From contig NZ_LMUF01000062.1 in NCBI RefSeq assembly GCF_009766085.1, positions 1-64,000 of the forward strand: a stretch of DNA of 64,000 nucleotides, in the 5' to 3' direction. A model generated the notes under the pieces. The model searched no databases. It was not told where the DNA came from and was given only the letters and a program-made list of their open reading frames with translations. This document shows positions 18,394 through 27,262 of this stretch, in pieces. The DNA is from Burkholderia sp. S171 (GTDB lineage Bacteria; Pseudomonadota; Gammaproteobacteria; Burkholderiales; Burkholderiaceae). The number at the start of each line of letters is the position of its first letter. The stretch's first letter is position 1. A program made the translations under genes and the position numbers.

Positions 18394-18720
18394 TCAGTGA
18401 TGGTCAAAGAGCGCGATTTTGTTGGCCTTGATCATGGATCTGACTTTCGACATGAATCGAGCGTGCGGGTCCTTCTTGCACTCTTCCATCACCGTTTCTC
18501 CCACCGGATGAGCCGTGTCCACCACCATGGTGTCCGTTTCCTTCACACCGAGCTTATCAACCCCGGCGACCCAGTAGACCAATGCGGGTCGATAAACCTC
18601 GTCAACGGCCACGAAATCGGCGCAACTCATCTTCGCAGGACTCAACGGCTTCTCTTGTGCGCTGGCCGCATGAGCGACGAAAAAACACCCGGCGATTGCC
18701 AGAACTTTCAAATATTTCAT
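18394..18720 (-). CDS. HdeA/HdeB-like periplasmic protein
   Basis: A 108-aa protein. The start at 18720 gives a clear signal peptide with a cleavage site near ASAQ (residues 19-22). The mature part has the HdeA-family layout MSCADFVAVDE...VYWVAGVD...ECKKD, with two cysteines that would form the single disulfide. HdeA/HdeB are acid-stress chaperones of the periplasm; whether this relative has that activity is not shown. A close paralogue is encoded at 48569-48895, and both promoters carry the same direct-repeat box. Confidence 0.8.
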   Translation of the reverse strand: MKYLKVLAIAGCFFVAHAASAQEKPLSPAKMSCADFVAVDEVYRPALVYWVAGVDKLGVKETDTMVVDTAHPVGETVMEECKKDPHARFMSKVRSMIKANKIALFDHH

Positions 18721-18826
18721 AAGAATTCCAAATATCAATAAATTGAGTTTGCAAACACGGTCGAATACGACATTGATAGCGGATATGGACAGCGTGAAAT
18801 TCGCCGGCGATCCGTCATTCATGTGA

Positions 18827-18858
18827 ATCGTATAGACGTAGAGTTAGCTGCGAATTAA
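18827..18858 (-). promoter_or_regulatory. Direct-repeat box and -10, HdeA-like gene
   Basis: Reading the minus strand: TTAATTC-N4-CTAACTC (18858 down to 18841), then 8 nt, then TACGAT (18832-18827). This is one of nine promoters in the window with identical spacing. It gives a leader of about 100 nt before 18720. Confidence 0.65.
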
Positions 18859-18997
18859 CTCGGGTAAAAGCCACCACTTAGGATTAGCGAACCGTTTGGC
18901 GAAGGAGCTAATTATTCCCTCATTTTCCGGTCTCACAATGCGTCACATCGAAGCTCGACTACCGCCTCGAGTCGTGTATCACGCAAAGGAAACGATC

Positions 18998-20566
18998 ATG
19001 GAAAACATCAGCGCAACAGCATGCCGGCCCTACATTGACGTCCTGCTCGACCGACTCAAACAACGATCCAATAGCGCGGTGTTGCGCTATCTGGATGATG
19101 ACGTAACGGGCAACGCCCTCAGACGCTCCATCTTTCGCCATGCACGGGCGCTGACGGCCCTGGGCATTGGCCGGGGTAGCCTGGTCGCACTGCTCTCACC
19201 GAATTGCCCGGATGGTCTCGCGATTCGCTACGCGGCAAACCTCCTTGGCGCGGCAACGATCTTCCTGCCTAAGCTTGCGAATGCCAACAGGATGTCCACC
19301 TTGTTGACCCGCCTTCAACCCACGCTCCTTGTCGTTTTTCGGGAAACGGTTCGCTTCATTCCCGATGCGTTCGACGGACGCCTGGCCTTCGTCGGCATTG
19401 GCCCCGCATCGTCACGCATCGACAAGCTCGCGCAGGCGCAGTCGGAATTGCCGTTGCGCGGACAACTCAGGCCCGATGATCTCGCCGTAGTCGTCTCGTC
19501 GGGCGGCACGACAGGCGTGCCAAAATGCAGCCGACGGTCCTTCTCCACCTACTCGACGATGGTCGGCACTGCGGACGACGAGAAGCGACGTCAGCTCATC
19601 AATGGTCCGCTTGCCTACCTGTCGCAAGTGCTTGTCGACGCCACGTTGATTGGCGGAGGGACGGTCGTGCTGAAGCCGCACTACGATCCCGCGGAAACGC
19701 TCGCAACGATTCAATCGGAACGTATCACCGACATGCTTCTGGTCGAGCCTCAATTGTTCGAAACCATGAATCACCCGGACGTCGGCCGATGCAACTTGTC
19801 GTCGCTGCGTTCTATCGTCCACGTGGGTGGCTCGGCGCCTGCGGTGCTGCGTCAACGGGCTGCCCTGCGCCTGGGTTCGGTGCTGACCCACGCGTACGGC
19901 GCCAGCGAAATGGGTCTCGTCAGCGTTCTGCCGCCATCCTCTTACGAGGATCGCGACCGGCTCACTTGCGCGGGCCGCATCCGAGTTGGCGTCGAGGTCC
20001 GCGTGCGTCGCGCCGATAGAACGATTGCCCGTGCAGGAGAGTGCGGAAACATCGAGGTCAGGTCCGCCGCCGTGGCAGACGGTTATTACCGCCAGACGCT
20101 CGAGGAGGCGCAAAAGTTTCGGGACGGCTGGTGCCTGACGGGCGACACCGGCTTTATCGACGAGGCAGGCTATCTGTACATACTCGGCCGCGCGGCCGAC
20201 GTCGCGCAAATCGATGGCGTGGCGATTGGCCCAACCCAGATCGAGGATGTCCTGTGCCGCGTGCCGGACCTTCGTTATGCCGTGGTGTTGGCCGCCGACA
20301 ACGACGCCGGCAAATATGGCTGGAACGCGCTGGTCGAGCCGTGGGTCGCCGGTCCGGACGTTGCGCTCTGCATGCGCAAGCTCAAGATCGCGTTCGGCGC
20401 CCGCGTTGCAAACCGGATCCGTATTGTCGTAACAGACCGCGTGCCCCTCACTGAACAGGGGAAAGCAGACCGCACCGCGATCGAAGCGATCGTGAAAGAT
20501 GATCTGCGTTCGCGTCTCGACACGCTCCCCTCCATTTTCCGCGCACCGGTCCTGGCTATTCATTGA
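18998..20566 (+). CDS. AMP-forming acyl-CoA ligase-like protein
   Basis: A 522-aa member of the ANL superfamily, which activates a carboxylate with ATP to an acyl-adenylate and then usually a CoA thioester. The start at 18998 has AAAGGA at 18985-18990. Visible core motifs are SSGGTTGVPK (P-loop-like A3), HAYGASEMG (A5), LTGDTGF (A7) and LGRAADVAQIDG (A8 hinge). Near the C-terminus TEQGKAD carries the likely catalytic lysine. No carrier-protein domain is attached, so a stand-alone ligase is expected. An alpha/beta hydrolase follows 150 bp downstream. Substrate unknown. Confidence 0.82.
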   Translation: MENISATACRPYIDVLLDRLKQRSNSAVLRYLDDDVTGNALRRSIFRHARALTALGIGRGSLVALLSPNCPDGLAIRYAANLLGAATIFLPKLANANRMSTLLTRLQPTLLVVFRETVRFIPDAFDGRLAFVGIGPASSRIDKLAQAQSELPLRGQLRPDDLAVVVSSGGTTGVPKCSRRSFSTYSTMVGTADDEKRRQLINGPLAYLSQVLVDATLIGGGTVVLKPHYDPAETLATIQSERITDMLLVEPQLFETMNHPDVGRCNLSSLRSIVHVGGSAPAVLRQRAALRLGSVLTHAYGASEMGLVSVLPPSSYEDRDRLTCAGRIRVGVEVRVRRADRTIARAGECGNIEVRSAAVADGYYRQTLEEAQKFRDGWCLTGDTGFIDEAGYLYILGRAADVAQIDGVAIGPTQIEDVLCRVPDLRYAVVLAADNDAGKYGWNALVEPWVAGPDVALCMRKLKIAFGARVANRIRIVVTDRVPLTEQGKADRTAIEAIVKDDLRSRLDTLPSIFRAPVLAIH

Positions 20567-20715
20567 GAAGTCGAGAGTGCGTCACTCATTCTCGCGAGAC
20601 TTTTGGCTCTGGCGCTGGTGACGCTCACCCCTCCGCCGGATCTGATTGATGTCAAAGGACAGCCATCCAAAAAAATGGCACTATTTCGCCAGCTACTCTC
20701 TGGAGGTCTCAGGTC

Positions 20716-21729
20716 ATGAGCGAAGAAACGCAAGTGGATTCATCACGGCTGCCGACAAGCCCCGTTGTCATCCGCGACATGGGCAGTTTCCATGTGGGCG
20801 GAGAGATGTTGAGCCTTCAGGGAATGCCGTTCCGTGAGCGGGTCAGTACCCGTCAGGGGGCGGTCCATCCGGTCGATCAGAACGGCGAGATTATCGCCGG
20901 CCAGATGTATGTCCAGTACGTCAAACTCGAACGCCCGACCAGCGAATGGCCCCTGCTGCTATGGCACGGGGGCGGCATGAGCGGCGTCAACTGGGAAACT
21001 ACGCCTGATGGCCGCCCAGGCTGGCAGATGTTCTTCCTGCGGGCGGGATTCGACGTTTATGTCTCGGATGCGGTCGAGCGAGGCCGCGCCTCGTGGGCGC
21101 CCTATCCGGAGGTCTATGCGGAGGCGCCGTACTTCCGAACTGCACGCGAGGCATGGGAAGAGACCTTCCGGTTCGGGTCTGTTGGATCATGGCATCGCGA
21201 CCCGGGAGCGAGACGCCCTTACCCGGGCGTGCGCTTCCCGGTTGAGTTCATGGAAACCTTCATGAACCAGTTCGTTCCCCGCTGGTCGACCAACAACGAG
21301 CGCACGCAACGCGCCTACGACGCCCTTGTCGGCAAGCTCGACGCCAGCATCATTCTCACGCACAGCCAGGGCGGCAACTTCGGACTGACCGCGGCGCTGC
21401 ATGCGCCGGAACGCGTCAAGGCGGTCATCTCGCTTGAGCCATCGGGCGCGCCTTCTGCCGACCAGAACGATGCAGCCGCACTCAGGCACGTCCCTCATCT
21501 TTTTGTTTGGGGCGACTTTCTCGATCAGCACTCATTCTGGGTAGACTCGGTGCCGAAAGTGCGTCGCTGGTACGACGCGCTGGTGGCCGCGGGCGCAGAC
21601 GTTGAGTGGATCGATTTACCCGCGCGCGGCATCACGGGCAATTCCCACGCGCTGATGGCCGACGACAACAGCGACGCCATCGCGATGATCGTGCACGACT
21701 GGTTGCGCAAGCGGGGTCTGGCGATCTAG
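20716..21729 (+). CDS. Alpha/beta hydrolase (esterase-like)
   Basis: A 337-aa hydrolase. The nucleophile elbow HSQGG (about residues 219-223), an oxyanion-side LLWHGGGMSG, an acid candidate near VWGDF and the histidine in GNSHALM form a plausible triad. There is no signal peptide. The start at 20716 has GGAGG at 20702-20706. Proteins of this type are annotated as esterases; the true substrate cannot be read. It follows the ligase gene in the same direction with a gap of about 150 bp, so a shared metabolic role is possible but not shown. Confidence 0.78.
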   Translation: MSEETQVDSSRLPTSPVVIRDMGSFHVGGEMLSLQGMPFRERVSTRQGAVHPVDQNGEIIAGQMYVQYVKLERPTSEWPLLLWHGGGMSGVNWETTPDGRPGWQMFFLRAGFDVYVSDAVERGRASWAPYPEVYAEAPYFRTAREAWEETFRFGSVGSWHRDPGARRPYPGVRFPVEFMETFMNQFVPRWSTNNERTQRAYDALVGKLDASIILTHSQGGNFGLTAALHAPERVKAVISLEPSGAPSADQNDAAALRHVPHLFVWGDFLDQHSFWVDSVPKVRRWYDALVAAGADVEWIDLPARGITGNSHALMADDNSDAIAMIVHDWLRKRGLAI

Positions 21730-21907
21730 CCGGAGATCAGTACCCGGTGGATGCGTCTGTGTCCCAATCCTCGGTTGCTCGTTGATTGCTTCCGGCGTTT
21801 GTCCGGTTGCCGCGCGTCCGGCCATAACGCGTGTCGAACGTTTCCGCACATTCGGCGTGCGGAAACTATTCACGCTCTCGACCGCAATTTCGACCGATAC
21901 AAAAATC

Positions 21908-22564
21908 TTAATGCGCCACTGTCCAGCCGACTCCGCGCACGTTGCGGATCAGGGACGGCCCGAACTTCTTGCGCATCGAATGGATCAGCACGTCAACGGC
22001 GTTGCTGTCCACCTCTTTGCCCCACCCGTATAGCCTGTCCTCCAGCTGGTCGCGAGACAGGATCATGCCGGGCCTTTCCAGCAACGCGTGCATCAGCGCG
22101 AATTCGCGTACGGAGAGCGACGACGCTACGCCGTTGCAGCACAACATGCGCTTGTTGAGATCGAGATTAAGCGACTCCCCACCGATCCGCGAGGTCGCGT
22201 AGCCCGCCTTTCGCCGCAAGACCGCCCGTATGCGGGCAAGCAGTTCGCGGACTTCGAATGGCTTGCGAACGCAATCGTCGGCGCCGACGTCAAGGCTGTG
22301 CACACGGGTATCGAGATCATCCAGTGCGGTGAGCATCAGGACAGGGACGTCGTTGCCCGAGGCACGCAACGCGCGCAGCAGATCGATACCGTCTGCGCCC
22401 GAGGTACCGAGATCAAGCAAGACGACAGCGTAATAGGCGGTGTTGATGGCCGTGCTACCGGCGTGGCCGTCGCGCACCCAGTCGACACTGCAATCCGCAT
22501 CGTTTAATGCGCGAAGCAGGCTTCGGCCGATCTGCACATCCTCTTCAACCAGTAAAACTCGCAT
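21908..22564 (-). CDS. Orphan OmpR-family response regulator
   Basis: A 218-aa receiver plus winged-helix regulator of the QseB/PmrA type. Phospho-acceptor D51 (VVLLDLG) and K101 (KPFE) are present. The acidic pocket reads VEED instead of the usual VEDD, and the loop after D51 is GTSG rather than GLPG. The DNA-binding half ends KKFGPSLIRNVRGVGWTV. It is closely similar along its whole length to the regulator at 50108-50782, but no histidine kinase is next to it. It may have a changed phosphorylation response or borrow the kinase encoded at 51076-52398. Its recognition helix is nearly the same as its paralogue's, so it may bind the same sites. Confidence 0.85.
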   Translation of the reverse strand: MRVLLVEEDVQIGRSLLRALNDADCSVDWVRDGHAGSTAINTAYYAVVLLDLGTSGADGIDLLRALRASGNDVPVLMLTALDDLDTRVHSLDVGADDCVRKPFEVRELLARIRAVLRRKAGYATSRIGGESLNLDLNKRMLCCNGVASSLSVREFALMHALLERPGMILSRDQLEDRLYGWGKEVDSNAVDVLIHSMRKKFGPSLIRNVRGVGWTVAH

Positions 22565-23008
22565 GATGTCCTATTCGTTTTGGATAGCGTTCGGGAAACG
22601 TCAGCCGCACGCTATTGAACATACAAATCCCCCTGTTGATTCGCGAAACTACTGTGCTGGGCTTAGATCACCGGAATTCACGTTTTTGAAGCGTCGTGCG
22701 CAGCCTCGCGCATGGTTTTGCCCTGGATCGAATCACGACAAGTGGTCGTCTTGATACTACGGGGCGCAGTGTGCGGGATTTTTCGGAATGGCGAAAATAC
22801 CGACTATCGATGCCAATATAAGCAGCGCCTATAGCTCACGTATTTGCCCACCTGCAGCCGGCCAGAGCGGCAAGGCAATGTCTGGCTCAACCCTGCCTGA
22901 AGGCTTTACAGCCGGCCGCGAAAGAGGAATGCGGTGGTCGGTCCGACCGTGGCCGGACTCGACATTCGACGCCCGCGTACTCCGGGATTTTTATCCGCAG
23001 GCGATGTT
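22565..23008. other. Gene-free stretch
   Basis: 444 bp upstream of the orphan regulator and downstream of a cupin gene. I see no gene, and no direct-repeat box of the type found at other promoters here. Confidence 0.4.
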
Positions 23009-23512
23009 TCAACGTCCTGTCTGCACGTCTGACGCTTCACTTGCAGACCGCGCCAAGGGGGGTCCCAAAAACTCGACTCCCCATTTATCCCCGAATTTCT
23101 GCAATGTCTCGGGAGCAGGAATGCCGTTCTTCATGGTGTTTCCGAGTTCGGTAAAGAACGCGGCCGCATCGAGCCCCGGCATGATCAGGATCAACATCTG
23201 CGAAGGCTCGGCGTCGATGTTGCTGAAACGGTGCGTGCTGCCTGCCTTTGCGACGACGGTCATTCCTGCTTCCGCGACGGTTCGCTTTCCATCGACTTCG
23301 AAAAGATAGCGCCCCTTCACGATGTGAAAGACCTCGGTCTCCCGCTCATGCCTGTGCATGGGCGGCCCATAACCCGGAGCGTCCGTTGTCTCAATGAGGG
23401 TCGCTCGTCCTTGCGTCGCGGCCGGAGCAATGCGCACTAAAAGATTCACCCCGATAGCGGGAATGACAATGTCGTTTTCCGCTGTCTCCGTGTAAAGAAG
23501 TTCGGTATGCAT
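23009..23512 (-). CDS. Cupin-domain protein, paralogue of 6973-7419
   Basis: A 167-aa cupin. It shares nearly all core residues with the protein at 6973-7419: IPAIGVNLLVRIAPAAT, PPMHRHERETEVFHIV, AGSTHRF and the KWGVEFLGPPL tail. It has an extra C-terminal 15 residues. Metal ligands (HxH, E, H) are conserved. The two copies sit 16 kb apart in opposite surroundings, consistent with duplication plus rearrangement. Role unknown. Confidence 0.8.
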   Translation of the reverse strand: MHTELLYTETAENDIVIPAIGVNLLVRIAPAATQGRATLIETTDAPGYGPPMHRHERETEVFHIVKGRYLFEVDGKRTVAEAGMTVVAKAGSTHRFSNIDAEPSQMLILIMPGLDAAAFFTELGNTMKNGIPAPETLQKFGDKWGVEFLGPPLARSASEASDVQTGR

Positions 23513-23696
23513 GTGTTTACCTCATGAATGGTGGGCAGCGTGAGCATGGACACACACACGCTTGCAGTTATTGCCGTCAGGCGAACGATGGGGCGTCGAA
23601 ACCTTAGAAGTCCCGGCCTTCATCCGATCTCAGGATGAACCCGCAGACTTAGCCAAAAATGATTGCGGCATGGTCGACACATCGGGCGAGATTGGT

Positions 23697-24722
23697 CTAC
23701 TCGCGCCCTCGGACGTTCACTACCGCGAGCAGCTTGGCCTGCTGGACAAGACGACCTTCTGCGATCAAACCGACACGTCGCGGATGCACCGGGAAGTCTG
23801 TTTCACGCACGAAATAGCGCTTGAGCAGTTCCCAATATCCGCCCTGGATCAAGAAGCCACCATTGCGTGCCGCATAACCGTCACGCCGAATCCGATACGC
23901 ATGAGGCAAGTGATACCAAGGCAGATGTGGCAGATCGTGATGCACGAGATGGTAGTTATTGTTCAGATACAGAAGCCGCATCAGCAGCCCTGCTTCGTTG
24001 ATGACCGTGCGGTGCTTGGGATCGCGAGCCGCGCGATGCTCGTACAGCGATCGAATCATCGCCAGAGAAAGCGCAGGCCATGTCACCCCCAGCAAGTAGT
24101 ACCACCACGGTATGCCCGCATAGAACTGCAGCCACGCAAGCAACACCGTGACGAGCGCCGCGTGGATGACCCACGTAGACGCATAACGACTGTCACCGCG
24201 GCGCCATTCATTGAACGCTTGCGCGAGCAATGTCACGACACCAAGCGGCGGACCGACAATCAACCGGCCAACGAAACTCTTGCGCATACGCCATAGGGCG
24301 CGTTGCCATGCCTTTGCGTTCATCCATTGTTCGCGCAGCACGTAGTTGCTCTCCGGATCAATGTTCGGCTCGGTAAGGCTGTCATCGCGATGATGCGCGA
24401 TGTGAGTGTCGCGATAGATCGCGTACGGATACCAGATCGCAAGCGGGACACTGCCGAGCAGTTTGTTGATGCGCGAGGAACGCGTCGGATGGCCGTGAAG
24501 CAGTTCGTGCTGAAGCGACAAGTGCCATGCGCACACCACGATGAGCAACGGCGTCGCGGCCACTATCGATAGCACCCCGGTTTGCACGCACCACGCGACG
24601 GCGAGCCAGCCACCATGAATCAGCACGATCAACAGCCACGTGGGCCATTCGGTACGCGCTGTGAACGTTGTTTGCAGCGATGCGATTTCCGACGCATGCG
24701 CTTCGTCTAAGTACTCGGCCAT
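23697..24722 (-). CDS. Membrane fatty-acid desaturase-like enzyme
   Basis: A 341-aa integral-membrane di-iron enzyme. The three histidine boxes of the family are HELLHGH (about residue 72), HIAHH (about 107) and HLVHHDLPH (about 257), with hydrophobic hairpins between them. Family members insert double bonds or hydroxylate lipids, so a role in membrane remodelling is likely. The promoter carries a direct-repeat box at 24771-24788 with a -10 at 24757-24762, shared with stress genes further along, which suggests control by a response regulator. It is divergent from a small membrane protein gene at 24997. Confidence 0.83.
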   Translation of the reverse strand: MAEYLDEAHASEIASLQTTFTARTEWPTWLLIVLIHGGWLAVAWCVQTGVLSIVAATPLLIVVCAWHLSLQHELLHGHPTRSSRINKLLGSVPLAIWYPYAIYRDTHIAHHRDDSLTEPNIDPESNYVLREQWMNAKAWQRALWRMRKSFVGRLIVGPPLGVVTLLAQAFNEWRRGDSRYASTWVIHAALVTVLLAWLQFYAGIPWWYYLLGVTWPALSLAMIRSLYEHRAARDPKHRTVINEAGLLMRLLYLNNNYHLVHHDLPHLPWYHLPHAYRIRRDGYAARNGGFLIQGGYWELLKRYFVRETDFPVHPRRVGLIAEGRLVQQAKLLAVVNVRGRE

Positions 24723-24756
24723 TCTCTTCTCAAGCCCGCCTGTTGATCACGGACGC

Positions 24757-24788
24757 AATCTAGGCTGCGAATATGAGGTATGAATGAG
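24757..24788 (-). promoter_or_regulatory. Direct-repeat box and -10, desaturase gene
   Basis: Minus strand: CTCATTC-N4-CTCATAT (24788-24771), 8 nt, TAGATT (24762-24757). The leader would be about 28 nt. Same geometry as eight other promoters. Confidence 0.65.
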
Positions 24789-24809
24789 GCCAGTTCAGTT
24801 GGAGAGAAG

Positions 24810-24841
24810 ATAATTCGACGCTAATTATTCACGTGGATTAT
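24810..24841 (+). promoter_or_regulatory. Direct-repeat box and -10, upstream of 24997
   Basis: Plus strand: ATAATTC-N4-CTAATTA (24810-24827), 8 nt, GATTAT (24836-24841). This is the weakest -10 of the set. It lies in the middle of the divergent region, between the boxes at 24771 and 24899. Confidence 0.45.
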
Positions 24842-24898
24842 TCAGTCTGTGCGGGCAAGCGTGTAGTCACCCAGAGTCGATTCAGCCAAATCCCCGCC

Positions 24899-24930
24899 CT
24901 CATTCTTTGCTAGTTCCGTGCCCGTACGAT
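24899..24930 (+). promoter_or_regulatory. Direct-repeat box and -10, membrane protein gene
   Basis: Plus strand: CTCATTC-N4-CTAGTTC (24899-24916), 8 nt, TACGAT (24925-24930), about 65 nt before the start at 24997. The -10 is identical to those at 18827 and 53857. Confidence 0.65.
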
Positions 24931-24996
24931 GAAGTCGTTCGATAGAGCGGTCGTTAATCGCGGCGCGAAATATAATCCGATCGGAAGGAGGCAAGC

Positions 24997-25521
24997 ATGT
25001 CACCAGCAGCAATCATCCACGGCGCGCCCATCTGGGTCTGGGTGCTACTTGTCGTCCTGTTATTTCGTGGGTTAAAGGCGCTCAATAGCGGCACGGCGCC
25101 GCTCTCGAGGCTCGCCATCACGCCGCTCATCGTAGCGGGCCTGGGCATGGCGCATCTGGCTTCGAATCCACTAGCGGGATGGTTCGCAGTCGTTGCATGG
25201 ATGATAGGCGCGATCGTTGGCATTGCGGGCGGCATTGCCATCGCGAGCCGGACTCGCTTCATAGTCGATCCGATTCGCAATACCGTGATGCTGCCGGGTT
25301 CCTCTGTGCCGTTACTGCTGATGCTTGCCATCTTCGCCACTAAATTCTGGCTCGGGTTCGAAATGGCTACGCTAACCAATGCATCGTCGCTCGAGATGGT
25401 CGTGTTGATCGGCGCTGCGGTGTCCGGAGTCGTCGCAGGCATGTTCGGCGGACGCTTTATTACCTACTGGCGAGCGATGACCGCGCGACAGGTGACGCAG
25501 CCGAATTCGCAAAGTGCTTAG
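24997..25521 (+). CDS. Small four-helix membrane protein
   Basis: A 174-aa protein with four or five hydrophobic helices (about residues 10-25, 40-58, 64-85, 100-118 and 128-150). It resembles uncharacterised bacterial inner-membrane proteins of the DUF6622 type, named from memory. A good ribosome site, GGAAGGAGG, precedes the start. The promoter has the direct-repeat box at 24899-24916, so it probably belongs to the same regulon as the divergent desaturase. Function unknown. Confidence 0.65.
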   Translation: MSPAAIIHGAPIWVWVLLVVLLFRGLKALNSGTAPLSRLAITPLIVAGLGMAHLASNPLAGWFAVVAWMIGAIVGIAGGIAIASRTRFIVDPIRNTVMLPGSSVPLLLMLAIFATKFWLGFEMATLTNASSLEMVVLIGAAVSGVVAGMFGGRFITYWRAMTARQVTQPNSQSA

Positions 25522-25574
25522 GTGTGTCGTGTCACTCGTGTTACCCGCGCGCTGCAGGCCATCGTTGATCGTCG

Positions 25575-27125
25575 TTAATCCGTCGGAATGATCATCCGCT
25601 CCAGCATGGATTGCTTTTGCGTGCGGAAACCATCACGCTCACTGGGCGACGCCGATATGACCGGTTTCTCCACGGTGATCTTGATCGCGTTGCAGTTGTC
25701 GACGAAATAAGTGCCCACAACCGAGGTCAACTCGAAGCCGAGTGCATCCGCCACATTGCGTGTGCAAAAGCAGTTCGAGCGCAGCGCCGCTTCATACGCG
25801 TCCTTGGAGACGAACAGCACGTCGAATGTCAGCCGGTTGATGCCGGCGTCCTTGCTTCGGATCACACGGGCAATGTCGACCAGACGCCGGCTTCTCGGTA
25901 GTGTTCCCAGCGGTGGGTCAGGCGGGACGTCCTCGATCAGCGAGAGCGTCCTGTCGTCGAGATTCTGAGCGCCGGCCGGTTCGCCTACATCGAAATAGTC
26001 CGCTCGCGCCTCGCCCGTCTTGTTCCATTCGCGGCCGTTCGCACGGTAATAATGGATAGGAAACATCCGGTTGCGAATGACATCCTCGTTCTGAAGAAGA
26101 TGATAGAGCGTCCATTTATACGCATTGGTCGCATCGGTCGCATCGGTTGTATCGATTGTATCGGGGCCGGGTAACGCCCCCGCGGCTGCCGACTCGACGC
26201 GACGCGCGCCCTCGAGCTTGATGCTCAACGGCCACGGCTTGCCGATGCGATAAAAGCGACTCTTGCGAATGCCGGCCGTGCGGGTATCGACAGCGAAGTA
26301 CTCCGTTCTGGCCATCGCGAGCACGCCTTCAGGATAAAACTGCAACTGCGGATGAGCTTGCCCATGAAGCATATGCGCGGCGATGGAGTCCGGCGTACAG
26401 CGGCGACTCTCGTCAGGGGAGATAAAAACTGCGCTGCCGTCGTCGTAGAGCTCCGCCACGAGAAAGTCGGATGAGGAGCCGGGATCGCATGCGAGCGCGC
26501 CGCCCGCGAGCACGTGCCCAACGTGATACGCAAGCCCCGGCGCGATACCGCGGCGGAGCATGCCGGCGGCAAAGAGCGCCACGTCACCGGAACGGCATGT
26601 GAAAATATACTTCGCATTGCTATTCAGTGCAGAAAGTACCGGATGGATTCCCATCTGGCCGACAATCGTACTGTCGCGCAGCGACGCTTCGTCGAGTGCG
26701 GGTTCCACGCCGACCGGGCGCAATAACCCGGCGCGCAGTTCGTCGATCACAATCGCCGGATCGAGTTCGGATTGAATCACGGCTACTTTTGTATCGTGCA
26801 CGTCGAGTTCTTCGAATACTTCGCGGGCGACCTCGAGCATCCAGTCGAGATTGCGATCGCCGCCTGCGATCCCACAGTTACCGAGAATCATCGGACCTTC
26901 GATACGTTCTGCGGCAGCGACCATGTTGCGAAGCGTGTTCTTGACAGCATGACGCTCGACGTATTGGCCGCCACTACCGGGATAATACGGTCCGGCATCG
27001 GTCGATCCCCCGGGGGAAATCACCGCATCAACACGCCCAACCAGCGCCTTTTTCAGCGATTCAAGTGAAGATTCGCAGCCCAATGCGCCGCCCGCGGAGA
27101 CCACCCGATAGATTAGTTTCGCCAT
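25575..27125 (-). CDS. AtuA-type protein fused to DUF4387
   Basis: A 516-aa protein starting at 27125 (MAKLIYR). Residues about 1-390 match the AtuA/DUF1446 family associated with terpene and other acid catabolism (GGSTDAGPYYPG, NCGIAGGDRNLDWM). Residues about 415-516 match DUF4387 (VIRSKDAGINRLTFDVLF, AIKITVEKP). The two parts are commonly encoded as neighbouring genes, and here they form one chain joined by a Thr/Asp/Ala-rich linker. The gene follows a LysR regulator and lies near a divergent MHS transporter, so uptake and use of an organic acid is a reasonable inference. No reaction is established. Confidence 0.75.
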   Translation of the reverse strand: MAKLIYRVVSAGGALGCESSLESLKKALVGRVDAVISPGGSTDAGPYYPGSGGQYVERHAVKNTLRNMVAAAERIEGPMILGNCGIAGGDRNLDWMLEVAREVFEELDVHDTKVAVIQSELDPAIVIDELRAGLLRPVGVEPALDEASLRDSTIVGQMGIHPVLSALNSNAKYIFTCRSGDVALFAAGMLRRGIAPGLAYHVGHVLAGGALACDPGSSSDFLVAELYDDGSAVFISPDESRRCTPDSIAAHMLHGQAHPQLQFYPEGVLAMARTEYFAVDTRTAGIRKSRFYRIGKPWPLSIKLEGARRVESAAAGALPGPDTIDTTDATDATNAYKWTLYHLLQNEDVIRNRMFPIHYYRANGREWNKTGEARADYFDVGEPAGAQNLDDRTLSLIEDVPPDPPLGTLPRSRRLVDIARVIRSKDAGINRLTFDVLFVSKDAYEAALRSNCFCTRNVADALGFELTSVVGTYFVDNCNAIKITVEKPVISASPSERDGFRTQKQSMLERMIIPTD

Positions 27126-27232
27126 ATCAACTTCCCCACTCGCATCGGACGACACCATATCGTCTTCGAGATGCCGGGGGGAGAGTCTGCGCGCGTTTTG
27201 AGAACAGGACTAATACTGTCTTGCGATGCCCG

Positions 27233-27250
27233 TATAAGCCGACACTTATA
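27233..27250. promoter_or_regulatory. Inverted repeat before AtuA-DUF4387 gene
   Basis: TATAAG-N6-CTTATA at 27233-27250, in the gap between the LysR stop and the fusion gene. It is AT-rich and symmetric like LysR-type sites, so LysR control of the downstream gene is plausible but unproven. Confidence 0.4.
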
Positions 27251-27262
27251 GCTTGCGACGGG

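Noticed and set aside
19412..20563. 383-codon minus-strand frame opposite the acyl-CoA ligase
   Set aside because: Shadow frame; the plus strand has all ANL core motifs.
20580..20640. CTCATTC at 20586 as a tenth regulator box
   Set aside because: The second heptamer (GAGACTT) does not fit and no -10 follows at 8 nt.
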